DNA of 64,000 nt. Source: Kosmotoga arenicorallina S304 (GTDB lineage: Bacteria > Thermotogota > Thermotogae > Petrotogales > Kosmotogaceae). The stretch covers positions 124,001-188,000 of the forward strand of contig NZ_JFHK01000004.1 in assembly GCF_001636545.1 (NCBI RefSeq). Direction: 5' to 3'. This document shows positions 9,088 to 16,569 of the stretch, in pieces; positions within the stretch are counted from its first letter, which is position 1; the number at the start of each line of letters is the position of its first letter. Under the pieces are notes generated by a model that saw only the letters and a list, made by a program, of their open reading frames with translations, made no database searches and had not been told where the DNA came from. The position numbers and the translations under genes are program-made.

Positions 9088-9485
9088 CCAAACACCCCCA
9101 TATATTCATGCACAGATTTTATCGCCCTAAAATAGTCTTCCTCACTTATTTTATACAGATTTGATGATATTTGGCAATCTGAAGCCCCGAACCCATCGAC
9201 AGCCTCTCCGAATTTTTGAAATAAGGAAGAGATCTTCACTTCACTTTTAACAGATGATGGTAATAACAATACAGAAAGAACCTCTCCTATATCCAGCAGA
9301 TAATCTATGTGCCAGAATCTCTTTTTGGATTTTTTCAAATGCCTTTTCACCCTCTCCGAAAGGGAATTGAAAGCAGAACCTATATAACAATAATATCCGG
9401 GAAGAATATTGAAACTCCTTCCCCTGGTTTTGACCTCAGCCTCTTTAGCCACTCTTATTAATAGGACATAACTCCCTTTATCCAT
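9084..9485 (-). CDS. DUF123 (GIY-YIG-like) family protein
   Basis: The 133-residue protein matches the DUF123 family: KGSYVLLIRV, then GYYCYIGSAFNSLSERVKRHL, then RFWHIDYLL. These small proteins resemble the GIY-YIG nuclease fold and are mostly found in archaea and thermophiles, sometimes fused to endonuclease III. Their function is not settled. The ATG at 9485 has no ribosome site upstream; instead a TATAAT sits six bases before it (see the promoter entry), so the message may be leaderless. It is the first gene of the long minus-strand operon and ends in an ATGA overlap with the SAM hydrolase. Confidence 0.82.
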   Translation of the reverse strand: MDKGSYVLLIRVAKEAEVKTRGRSFNILPGYYCYIGSAFNSLSERVKRHLKKSKKRFWHIDYLLDIGEVLSVLLLPSSVKSEVKISSLFQKFGEAVDGFGASDCQISSNLYKISEEDYFRAIKSVHEYMGVFG

Positions 9486-9532
9486 ATTTTAATTATACGA
9501 CAGGAATATCTACCAGCTGTTATAATTTCCTT
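9486..9532. promoter_or_regulatory. Divergent promoter region with two TATAAT boxes
   Basis: On the minus strand TATAAT occupies 9497-9492 and is followed by TAAAAT and then the ATG of the DUF123 gene, placing the expected transcription start at the A of the start codon. On the plus strand TATAAT lies at 9521-9526, so the racemase message would start at about 9533, right at the GGAGG (9533-9537) of its ribosome site. No good -35 is visible for either, so both are based on -10 boxes alone. Confidence 0.5.
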
Positions 9533-9544
9533 GGAGGTGTGGAT

Positions 9545-10609
9545 ATGGCATATGTTGAGGTTTATCCGAAAAGGATTTATCAAAACGCCTTGTTTTTGCG
9601 CAATTCATGCGCAGAAAAAAACATAGAGGTAGTTGGGGTTACAAAAGTAACATGTGGTGACCCTCATGTCGCGGAAAAAATACTCGAATCCGGGATAAAA
9701 ATAATTGGTGAATCAAGGCTCGAGAATATAAAACGCCTGAAAAGCGCTGGAATTGACGCAAAATTCATGCTATTACGCCCCCCGGAACACGAAATGGTTC
9801 AAGAAGCTTTGAGTCTTGCGCATTATTTTCTCGTTTCAGACCTAAAGGTTCTCGCAAACTTCATCGATGTTAACCGCGCAGAGGAAAAAGGGTTTATATA
9901 CATGATTGACACAGGAGATTTACGCGAGGGAGTTTGGTACTCGGAGGCTCTTCCGGAGCTTCTTGAAGCTTACAGGATAGCAGGAAAAGAGCTTATCGGT
10001 ATTGGCACCAATCTGGGCTGCTACGGAGGAGTAAAGGCAACTCCGGAGAAATTCATTCTTTTGAAAGAACTGTCGGAAAACTTCAAAAAAGCGACAGGTG
10101 TTGAACTGCAAATCCTCTCCACCGGGAATACGGCTTCGTTGCCTCTCGTAGAGCAGGGGGTCGTCCCACAGGGAATAAACCAATTCAGGCTTGGGGAATC
10201 GATTATATGTGGAACAGATGTCACGAACAATCGCAATGTGCCTGGCACCAGACAGGATAGCTTTATTCTATACGGAGAGATCATAGAGTTAAAACGAAAA
10301 CCCTCAATCCCTGAGGGTGAAATAGGTCAGGATGCTTTTGGGCGAAAACCCCATTTTGAAGATCGTGGCATTAGGCTAAGGGCAATTCTCGATCTTGGCG
10401 AGCAGGATGTCCTCCCATCGGGGTTAACTCCCCTGATTAAGGGAGCAGAAGTGCTTCATGCCTCAAGCGATCATTTGATTGTAGATTTGACTGAAGTCTC
10501 GCAAACTTTAAAAGTTGGAGAATATTTGCCGTTCAGAATGTCGTACGGGGCATTATTGAGAACGATGACTTCCCATTACATAAGAAAGGAATATATATAT
10601 GCTCTTTAG
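9545..10609 (+). CDS. PLP-dependent amino-acid racemase (alanine/ornithine/lysine racemase-like)
   Basis: A 354-residue fold-type III PLP protein. The N-terminus (YVEVYPKRIYQNALFLR) and EVVGVTKVTCGDP, whose Lys should form the Schiff base, resemble the ornithine/lysine racemase branch of the alanine racemase family rather than Alr itself. Further family blocks are GTNLGCYGG, LSTGNTASLPL and FRLGESIICG. Thermotoga peptidoglycan is known to contain D-lysine, so a lysine racemase role is attractive, but substrate is an inference. The ATG at 9545 is preferred over GTG 9539 because GGAGG lies seven bases upstream. It overlaps the following GNAT gene by 11 bases. Confidence 0.82.
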   Translation: MAYVEVYPKRIYQNALFLRNSCAEKNIEVVGVTKVTCGDPHVAEKILESGIKIIGESRLENIKRLKSAGIDAKFMLLRPPEHEMVQEALSLAHYFLVSDLKVLANFIDVNRAEEKGFIYMIDTGDLREGVWYSEALPELLEAYRIAGKELIGIGTNLGCYGGVKATPEKFILLKELSENFKKATGVELQILSTGNTASLPLVEQGVVPQGINQFRLGESIICGTDVTNNRNVPGTRQDSFILYGEIIELKRKPSIPEGEIGQDAFGRKPHFEDRGIRLRAILDLGEQDVLPSGLTPLIKGAEVLHASSDHLIVDLTEVSQTLKVGEYLPFRMSYGALLRTMTSHYIRKEYIYAL

Positions 10610-11411
10610 AAAAGTGGAGACAGGAGATTTCAAAAAGGTTGTGGAACTCACCTCTGGCATATGGGACGGCGAGGATTACATCCCGTCGGTTTTCGAGAAA
10701 TGGATAAATGAAAGAAATGGATATTTTTATTGCCTTGACGGCGAACAGGGCCAGCTGATTGCCCTTGGAAGATTGAAGCTCTTTGATGAAGAGACAGGTT
10801 GGCTTGAAGGGTTGAGAGTTGCCCAGCATTTTCAGGGGAAAGGCTTCGGAAAAGAAATGGCAAGAAAAATGATCCAGCTCGCAAAGAGCCTTGGTATAAA
10901 GAAGTTGCTATTCTCAACGTATTTTGATAACGTTGAATCTATAACCATAAATGAAAAGATTGGTTTTTATCGGATTGATACCTATACGAACCTTCAACTT
11001 GACGCTCTCTCTTCAGAAGGGAGTATTGGTGAAGTTTCTTTCGCATCTTTTCATATAGAGGGGTTCATTTCAAATGATTGGGTCTTCTTTCAGGCAAAAA
11101 GTAAGATAACATCGGATCTCCTGCCTGCTGCGGAGTTTGTTGACATTTCTGGATGCCGAATGCTTTTTGCACAAAATATCAAGTTTCCAGAAACTTTGGA
11201 AATTTCATGGGTAGACTCATCCAAAGTAACTGATAAAGCGATAGCATGCGCTATATCCTTTGCAAGAAGCAGGGGATACAAAAAAATGCACCTGATGCTA
11301 AAGGCCGGTGCTCCACTGGAACCCTTTTTGAAAAATGGCTTTTACTATTTCGAAAGAAGCGAAGATGTATACCTTTATAGCGGAGAAGTTGAAAAACTAA
11401 AGCTAACCTGA
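10599..11411 (+). CDS. GNAT-family N-acetyltransferase
   Basis: This 270-residue protein has an N-terminal GNAT domain with the acetyl-CoA binding motif in LRVAQHFQGKGFGKEMARKMI (motif A, Q-G-x-G-x-G type) and the following NEKIGFYRID helix-strand. The C-terminal ~120 residues are a second, degenerate alpha/beta region that may be another GNAT-like half. The acceptor substrate is not predictable. The start lies inside the racemase gene, implying translational coupling, so it may modify the racemase product or a related amine. It ends nine bases into the convergent CBS gene. Confidence 0.75.
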   Translation: MLFRKVETGDFKKVVELTSGIWDGEDYIPSVFEKWINERNGYFYCLDGEQGQLIALGRLKLFDEETGWLEGLRVAQHFQGKGFGKEMARKMIQLAKSLGIKKLLFSTYFDNVESITINEKIGFYRIDTYTNLQLDALSSEGSIGEVSFASFHIEGFISNDWVFFQAKSKITSDLLPAAEFVDISGCRMLFAQNIKFPETLEISWVDSSKVTDKAIACAISFARSRGYKKMHLMLKAGAPLEPFLKNGFYYFERSEDVYLYSGEVEKLKLT

Positions 11412-11858
11412 GTGCTTGAAATCGAAACTTGCGGCCAGGATTTCGATGGAATTCAGGTCACCGATAACGTTTTGATTTTCATCTACAACGGGGATTTCCT
11501 GCACTTCAAATTGCAGCATTAATTTTATCGCTTCTGATACAGACGTTTCTTCTGTTACTGTAATGGGATCCAGCATGATATCCTTCGCCTTCTTACCGGT
11601 TAAAATGAACACGTTCTTCGCTAAAAAGATGCCAGGTTGAATTATTCCATAATTAACATAGCCACAGATTTTCAGCAAATATAGAACTGGAATCACACCG
11701 ACAAGCTTACCGCTGTTGTCTACTACATAGAGTGTTCGTGCAATTGGATTTTTAACAAGAGTTGTTATCAGATAATTCAGATCATCATTTTCTCTTACCA
11801 CGGGGGCTTCTATTGTTATTTTATTGCAAACATCCTTTACCCTGAGATTAATAGACAT
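11403..11858 (-). CDS. CBS-domain pair protein
   Basis: A 151-residue protein made of two CBS repeats: VKDVCNKITIEAPVV to GKLVGVIPVLYLLK, and AKDIMLDPITVTEETSV to QEIPVVDENQNVIGDL. CBS pairs bind adenosine nucleotides or other ligands and regulate partner proteins. It starts four bases after the stop of the permease gene, so it may be the cytosolic regulatory subunit of that transporter, comparable to CBS tails fused to other ion transporters. The ATG at 11858 is favoured over the upstream in-frame ATG 11876, which lies inside the permease gene; GGAGGG precedes it by 10 bases. Confidence 0.8.
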   Translation of the reverse strand: MSINLRVKDVCNKITIEAPVVRENDDLNYLITTLVKNPIARTLYVVDNSGKLVGVIPVLYLLKICGYVNYGIIQPGIFLAKNVFILTGKKAKDIMLDPITVTEETSVSEAIKLMLQFEVQEIPVVDENQNVIGDLNSIEILAASFDFKHSG

Positions 11859-11862
11859 CGTA

Positions 11863-13140
11863 TCACCGCCCTCCATATCTTACTATTATATAGATATTTC
11901 CCATTATCAGGCTCATAAAGGTGGGAAATAGCGCGAATCTTAAATATTCGCGGAAACCCATAGCTTTATTCATATTCTTTTCAAGCAGTGCAGTTCCTAC
12001 CATATTTGCCGCAGCTCCGGTCATGGTGGCGCTTCCACCAAAGCAAGCACCTATTGATAAGACCCACCAGATATCCGATGGAACTCCGTGAACGGTAATA
12101 AGTGTCTTTATTATAGGAATCATGACAGTAACGACAGGTACAGCTCCTATAAAGCCCCCAACAACAGCGGTAAGCCAAAGCACAAGAGTATAAAGCAACA
12201 CTTCATTTGTATAAGCTCTTGCTATAACATTGGATACCATGTCTGTAATTCCGACTGCTTTTAATCCATAGGAAAGCATGAATAGCCCTATGAAAAAAAA
12301 GATGGTGTCCCACTCTATGTCTCTGGCTAAATCGGAAAAATCTTTTCCGCTCAGCAGCATAGCCACGGCTGCACCGGCAAGAGCTACCGTTGCGGCCTCA
12401 TAATCAAGTCGTTCGTGCAAGATAAAGGCAATTATAATGGCCAGAAAAACGCTGATTGACTTAATCAATTCCCTTTTAGATGTGATGATTTTTGACATGT
12501 CAAGGTTCATAAGGTGCCTTAGTTTTGATTGCTGAACCTCCATCCTTGCAATGTATTTCTTGGTGAAAAACAGTCCATACAAAAGAAGCACAATTGCCAC
12601 AATTGGAAACAACTGGTATATAAAACTTAAGAAACCTTCGCCGCTTGCTGAGCCAATCAGTATGTTTGGTGGATCGCCTATCATTGTGGCTGTCCCGCCA
12701 AAGTTCGCAGCTAGCACCAGTGAGAAAATCAGGGGAGCTGGATTCAGGTCGAGGGAATCAGATATAAGAAGCAAAATGGGAGAAAAGAGCAAAATAGTGG
12801 TCACGTTGTCCAAAAAGGCTGAAAACAAAGCTGTTACAACAATAAAAGAACCAAAAAGAAGTTTCAAATTTCCGCGGGAGATTTTTACAACACCAATAGC
12901 CACATATTCAAAAAAGCCTGTTCCCCTTAAAATTGCAACTACGATCATCATGCCAATCAACAAGCCGATAGTGTTGAAATCTATGTAGGTGCCTACATTT
13001 GATGTCTTGAAATCTTCAATAATCTTTGCTGTGACTATCAACATGCCAGCCGAAAAAGCCACTATCGACCTTTTTAACTTCCCCCTGATTATCAAATAAT
13101 ATGTTATGACGAAAACTGTAATAGTAAAAATACGCTCCAT
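11863..13140 (-). CDS. ArsB/NhaD/CitM-type ion permease
   Basis: A 425-residue polytopic membrane protein with about 11 hydrophobic helices and two inverted repeats. Repeat 1 contains FSAFLDNVTTILLFSP and NFGGTATMIGDPPNI; repeat 2 contains GGFIGAVPVVTVMIPI and GACFGGSATMTGAAANM. This paired pattern defines the ion-transporter (IT) superfamily that includes ArsB arsenite, NhaD Na+/H+ and citrate/dicarboxylate permeases. The transported ion is not certain; no arsR or arsenate reductase lies nearby, which argues against arsenic resistance. The ATG at 13140 is chosen because GGGGTGG lies just upstream, seven codons after the longest frame's start. Confidence 0.82.
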   Translation of the reverse strand: MERIFTITVFVITYYLIIRGKLKRSIVAFSAGMLIVTAKIIEDFKTSNVGTYIDFNTIGLLIGMMIVVAILRGTGFFEYVAIGVVKISRGNLKLLFGSFIVVTALFSAFLDNVTTILLFSPILLLISDSLDLNPAPLIFSLVLAANFGGTATMIGDPPNILIGSASGEGFLSFIYQLFPIVAIVLLLYGLFFTKKYIARMEVQQSKLRHLMNLDMSKIITSKRELIKSISVFLAIIIAFILHERLDYEAATVALAGAAVAMLLSGKDFSDLARDIEWDTIFFFIGLFMLSYGLKAVGITDMVSNVIARAYTNEVLLYTLVLWLTAVVGGFIGAVPVVTVMIPIIKTLITVHGVPSDIWWVLSIGACFGGSATMTGAAANMVGTALLEKNMNKAMGFREYLRFALFPTFMSLIMGNIYIIVRYGGR

Positions 13141-13171
13141 CCAACCACCCCATATGTACAAACCATTTTCA

Positions 13172-13180
13172 AGTATATCA
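13172..13180 (-). promoter_or_regulatory. Candidate extended -10 promoter for the permease gene
   Basis: On the minus strand TGATATACT forms an extended -10 (TGnTATACT), about 31 bases before the ATG at 13140. The same nonamer occurs upstream of the Omp-beta gene. No convincing -35 is present. Confidence 0.45.
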
Positions 13181-13250
13181 CTTTGAAAATGAACCTCTTA
13201 TCGATATCCGACGTCAAAATCGATGAATATCATTATGGGAGGTGTCATGA

Positions 13251-14642
13251 ATGAAGAAATTGCTGGTGGTTGCTTTCACTATTTTAGCAGTGACCTTGGG
13301 CCTCGCATTTGTGAACCCTGATTATGTAAGTCCGGTGGAAAAAGTTATCGAAGCTGCTGCACCTGCCGTGGTGAAAATCGATGTGGAAACTACTGCAAAG
13401 GTGAGTCCCTTTGATCCTTTCACAGAAGACTTCTTTAAGAGATTTTTTGGTGAAATCCCCTTTGCAGAAAAAAAGGCCGAAGCTTTGGGATCCGGGTTTA
13501 TTTTTGACGCAGAAGGTTACATACTAACAAATGAACATGTGGTACATAACGCTGATCAAATTAAGGTTACGCTCCTTGATGGTAGCAAATACGACGCAAA
13601 ATACATTGGCGGCGATGAAGAGCTTGATATCGCCGTTATCAAGATTGATCCAGATGGAAAAGATCTTCCAGTATTGGAAATTGGGGATTCTGATTCACTC
13701 AAAATCGGTGAATGGGCAATTGCCATAGGAAATCCATTGGGTTTCCAGCACACGGTTACCCTTGGTGTTATAAGTGCAACCGGCAGGCAAATACCAAAGC
13801 CCGATGGAAACGGCTACTACTCAAACCTCATCCAGACAGATGCCGCAATAAATCCAGGGAATTCCGGAGGACCGTTGTTGAATATTCACGGCCAGGTAAT
13901 AGGGATAAACACAGCAATAGTTTCACCAGAATACGGTTCCACTCTGGGTTTTGCTATCCCTATTAATATGGCTATGAGATTTGTGGGAATGATGATTGAA
14001 GGCGTTCCCATACAAAAAGCTTATCTCGGTGTATACGTGAGCACAGTTACTGAAAGCACAGCCAAATCCCTTGGACTGAAAACAGATACAGGAGCCCTTG
14101 TCACGGATGTTATAAAAGACTCCCCAGCTGAAAAAGCAGGCATCAAAGCACAGGATGTAATAATAAGCATAAACGGCCTGGACATTCACAGCTCTGAAGA
14201 ACTGGTTGCCGCTGTTCACAATTATCCTGCTGGTTCCGAAGTTTCAATAACGGTTGATAGGTTCGGCCAGAAGATAATTTTCAATGTGGAGTTAGGCTAT
14301 CAGGATAACGCAAAAGGGGAAAAAATTCAGGAGAAATACACAGATGAAAAATTCGGCCTTGTTGTCGATAACATTTTGCCCGGCGATAGGGAAGAACTTT
14401 CGATTCCACAGGAAATCTCGGGTGTCATCGTCCGCGATGTTCTTGACAACAGTTATGCTGCGCGATTGGGAATATCCAAAGACGATATTATTGTAAAGAT
14501 CAGCGTAAACGGCACACAGCTGGAAATAACATCGCTTGAAGATTACAAAGGAGTAATTTCAAATATTAGCAAAGGCGATTATGTTGCTATGATCGTTCTC
14601 AGGGAAGGCATAAGGTACATAGCTTCTTTTAGATACTATTGA
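13251..14642 (+). CDS. HtrA/DegP-type periplasmic serine protease
   Basis: A 463-residue secreted protease-chaperone. A signal peptide (KKLLVVAFTILAVTLGLAFV) is followed by a trypsin-like domain with the catalytic triad His96 (TNEHVV), Asp126 (LDIAVIK) and Ser205 (GNSGGPLL), then two PDZ domains (~250-335 and ~355-463, the second more divergent). HtrA proteins degrade or hold misfolded envelope proteins. GGGAGG lies eight bases before the ATG. It is divergent from the permease gene and is followed by the GA-rich repeat and small-RNA region; it seems monocistronic. Confidence 0.93.
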   Translation: MKKLLVVAFTILAVTLGLAFVNPDYVSPVEKVIEAAAPAVVKIDVETTAKVSPFDPFTEDFFKRFFGEIPFAEKKAEALGSGFIFDAEGYILTNEHVVHNADQIKVTLLDGSKYDAKYIGGDEELDIAVIKIDPDGKDLPVLEIGDSDSLKIGEWAIAIGNPLGFQHTVTLGVISATGRQIPKPDGNGYYSNLIQTDAAINPGNSGGPLLNIHGQVIGINTAIVSPEYGSTLGFAIPINMAMRFVGMMIEGVPIQKAYLGVYVSTVTESTAKSLGLKTDTGALVTDVIKDSPAEKAGIKAQDVIISINGLDIHSSEELVAAVHNYPAGSEVSITVDRFGQKIIFNVELGYQDNAKGEKIQEKYTDEKFGLVVDNILPGDREELSIPQEISGVIVRDVLDNSYAARLGISKDDIIVKISVNGTQLEITSLEDYKGVISNISKGDYVAMIVLREGIRYIASFRYY

Positions 14643-14659
14643 TATCCCTAAAAATGGAA

Positions 14660-14690
14660 CGAGAACCGAGAATCCGAGAGGACGAGAAAA
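14660..14690 (+). repeat. GA-rich octamer repeat remnant (CGAGANNN units)
   Basis: Four tandem units CGAGAAC, CGAGAATC, CGAGAGGA and CGAGAAAA follow the htrA stop. The same type of unit, at the same 7-8 base period, starts each cassette of the element at 19619-20163, so this is probably a fragment of the same repeat family. Confidence 0.6.
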
Positions 14691-14727
14691 AAAGCTTGAA
14701 ATTCTTGATTCTTTACTTAAAGGTAGA

Positions 14728-14797
14728 TAAACAAAAGCGCCGCTACACCGTCAGGTGTTAGCGGCGTCCCCCCCTTTTCCCCTGTCACGGGCTTACA
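14728..14797 (-). ncRNA. Candidate ~70-nt small RNA
   Basis: On the minus strand a strong promoter (14831-14804) is followed within about 70 bases by a hairpin and T-rich tract, with no reading frame between. The predicted transcript starts near 14797, holds a CCCG/GGGG stem around TGACA, then two G runs (4 and 7 G), then the 3' terminator hairpin. It does not match tmRNA, 6S, SRP RNA or a riboswitch class that I know. It lies antisense to, and just beyond, the htrA 3' region. Existence of the transcript is inferred. Confidence 0.5.
14731..14767. terminator. Intrinsic terminator hairpin between htrA and rimP
   Basis: A 12-bp stem (CGCCGCTACACC at 14738-14749, four-base loop, complementary arm 14754-14766 with one bulged T). 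In the minus direction it is followed by CTTTTGT, giving a normal U-tract for the small RNA; in the plus direction it is followed by seven C then TTTT, a poorer tail, though it may still end htrA transcripts. Confidence 0.75.
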
Positions 14798-14803
14798 CGT
14801 TGA

Positions 14804-14831
14804 ATTATAACACAACGAAATCTTATTTCAA
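14804..14831 (-). promoter_or_regulatory. Sigma-70-type promoter of the candidate small RNA
   Basis: TTGAAA (14831-14826), 16-base spacer, TATAAT (14809-14804) on the minus strand. It is back-to-back with the rimP promoter. Confidence 0.65.
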
Positions 14832-14862
14832 AACATAAAAGAGATACTTACTTCTTTCTGTG

Positions 14863-14891
14863 TTGACTTAGTCAAGCCAAAGATATATAAT
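14863..14891 (+). promoter_or_regulatory. Sigma-70-type promoter of rimP-nusA
   Basis: TTGACT (14863-14868), a 17-base spacer and TATAAT (14886-14891); a start near 14898 would give a leader of about 67 bases before rimP. Confidence 0.8.
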
Positions 14892-14904
14892 AAATATAGA
14901 ATAA

Positions 14905-14947
14905 CCTCTTACTAAGAGGAGGGCAGTTTCAGCCCTCTATTTTTATT
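14905..14947 (+). promoter_or_regulatory. Leader hairpins of rimP-nusA with attenuator-like terminator
   Basis: Hairpin 1 is CCTCTT (14905-14910) with AAGAGG (14914-14919). Hairpin 2 is GAGGGC (14919-14924) with GCCCTC (14932-14937), directly followed by TATTTTTATT, so it looks like an intrinsic terminator inside the leader. The AGAGG segment could instead pair with CCTCT at 14934-14938, so the two folds partly compete. A role in feedback by NusA is inference. Confidence 0.6.
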
Positions 14948-14964
14948 AATTTGAGGTGGTATTC

Positions 14965-15426
14965 ATGAAATTAATGGATCCTTTGAATAGGCTCGCGAAA
15001 GAAGTTGCAACTGAACTAGGATATGAAATTTATGCGTTAGATCTAAAAAGGTATAGGGGGAAACAACAGCTGGTTGTAACAATAGACAACGAAAAGGCGA
15101 GTATTTCTCTTGATGATTGCAAAAAGTTTTCGGAGCGATTTGGGCGTATCCTTGATGAAGAAAACGTAATTGAAGGCTCGTATGAGCTTGTTGTACAATC
15201 CCCGGGTGTTGAGCGCGATTTGAGAAACCCAGGTGATTATGCGCGTTTTACGGGTAAACTGGCAAAACTAATTTTAAAATCCCCTCTGGATAATAGAACA
15301 GTTCTAGTGGGCATTATCGAGCAGGCCTCTGAAAGCACTGTTACAATCCGTGAAAAGGATACAGGGAAAATCTATGGGGTAGCATACGAAAATATAAAAA
15401 GAGCTAATTTAAAGCTTGAGTTTTGA
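14965..15426 (+). CDS. rimP: Ribosome maturation factor RimP
   Basis: RimP assists 30S subunit assembly. The 153-residue protein shows the family features: an N-terminal domain with YEIYALDLKRYRGKQQLVVTIDN, then FGRILDEENVIEGSYELVVQSPGVERDL (the conserved S-P-G-x-x-R-x-L block) and a C-terminal SH3-like domain. It precedes nusA, as in most bacteria. The ATG at 14965 is used since GAGGTGG lies just upstream and overlaps the alternative GTG 14956. Its end overlaps the ribosome site of nusA. Confidence 0.93.
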   Translation: MKLMDPLNRLAKEVATELGYEIYALDLKRYRGKQQLVVTIDNEKASISLDDCKKFSERFGRILDEENVIEGSYELVVQSPGVERDLRNPGDYARFTGKLAKLILKSPLDNRTVLVGIIEQASESTVTIREKDTGKIYGVAYENIKRANLKLEF

Positions 15427-15442
15427 GCGGGAGGTGGTTTCT

Positions 15443-16471
15443 TTGAACCTGAATCTTCTTGAAGCCCTTGAACAACTTGAACAGGAAAAAAATATACGAA
15501 AAGAAGAGGTTTTAGAAATTCTGGAAAAAGCTTTGCAAAGCGCCTATAAAAAGAATTTTGGTGGTGAGAGCGATGTGCAGGTGATAATCGACCGGTTAAC
15601 CGGCGACATTGGTGTTTATGAAAGGCTTCTTGTCACCAATGAGGTGAATGACCCTCATCAAGAAATCGCTCTTCCCGAAGCTTTGAAACTTGATCCCACT
15701 GCTAAAGCTGGCGAATTTATTTTGAGGAGACTGAATATAAAAAAGTTCAAGAGAATAGCAGCCCAAACTGCGCGACAGGTGTTGATCCAGAAGATCCGCG
15801 AATTGGAGAAAGATAATCTCTACAGTATCTATGCGGACTTAAAAGGTTCTGTTACAACAGCAGAGATTCTCAGAATAGTGGAAGGTTGGGCAGATCTCAG
15901 AATAGGAAAAATCGATACCAGAATCCCTCTTAAAGAGGCCATTCCCGGCGAAGAATTGAGACCCAACACATTTATCAAGGTATTTGTTGTTGATGTATTG
16001 AAAACCACCAAAGGTCCAAAAATTCTCGTCACCCGGCGCGGGACGTCTTTCATCGAGGAACTCCTGAAATTGCAGGTTCCCGAAATCGAAAACGGCGACG
16101 TTAGAATAGTCTCAATAGCCCGCGAAGAAGGTGTAAGAACAAAAGTGGCAGTTGATTCCGAAGATATGAAAGTGGACCCGATAGGTGCATGCATCGGTGA
16201 AAGCGGTGTGCGCATAGGAGAGATCTTACGCGAAATCCGGCCTGAAAAGGTTGATATCCTTCGCTGGAGTGCAGATCCTGCGAAATTTATATCTAACGCA
16301 ATTGCCCCTGCGAGTGCCATAGAAGTGAAAATTTCCAGCGAAGAAAATAAGGAAGCCACTGTATATGTTGCGCCAACGCAACTGTCATTGGCTATTGGCA
16401 AAGGCGGTCAAAACGCAAGACTCGCCGCGAAGCTGACCGGGTGGAAAATTGATATAAAGCCTTTGATGTGA
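15443..16471 (+). CDS. nusA: Transcription elongation/termination factor NusA
   Basis: NusA binds RNA polymerase and nascent RNA and controls pausing, termination and antitermination. The 342-residue protein has the N-terminal polymerase-binding domain (EVLEILEKALQSAYKK), an S1 domain (~130-205, EILRIVEGWADLRIG), and tandem KH domains (VDPIGACIGESGVRIGEI; LSLAIGKGGQNARLAAKLTG). It lacks the C-terminal acidic repeats of E. coli NusA, as in Thermotoga. The start is TTG 15443, six bases after GGGAGGTGG; the longer frame from 15416 would begin inside rimP. Confidence 0.95.
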   Translation: MNLNLLEALEQLEQEKNIRKEEVLEILEKALQSAYKKNFGGESDVQVIIDRLTGDIGVYERLLVTNEVNDPHQEIALPEALKLDPTAKAGEFILRRLNIKKFKRIAAQTARQVLIQKIRELEKDNLYSIYADLKGSVTTAEILRIVEGWADLRIGKIDTRIPLKEAIPGEELRPNTFIKVFVVDVLKTTKGPKILVTRRGTSFIEELLKLQVPEIENGDVRIVSIAREEGVRTKVAVDSEDMKVDPIGACIGESGVRIGEILREIRPEKVDILRWSADPAKFISNAIAPASAIEVKISSEENKEATVYVAPTQLSLAIGKGGQNARLAAKLTGWKIDIKPLM

Positions 16472-16569
16472 TGGAGTGTTATTGTAACATAATACGCATT
16501 TGTTGTAAATCAAAAAGTGTACAATTTTTCTGTCATTCAGAGATCGCGATCCAATAGGGAGGGTTTACA

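Noticed and set aside
11863-13140. Arsenite efflux operon
   Set aside because: The permease fits the ArsB/NhaD fold but no arsR, arsA or arsC is adjacent, so the ion is left open.
14728-14797. Small RNA as tmRNA, 6S RNA, SRP RNA or a known riboswitch
   Set aside because: Too short and without the conserved features of these classes; it is reported only as an orphan candidate.
16480-16560. Fur box upstream of fur
   Set aside because: AT-rich stretches around 16481-16525 give only weak, partial palindromes; not enough to call an operator.
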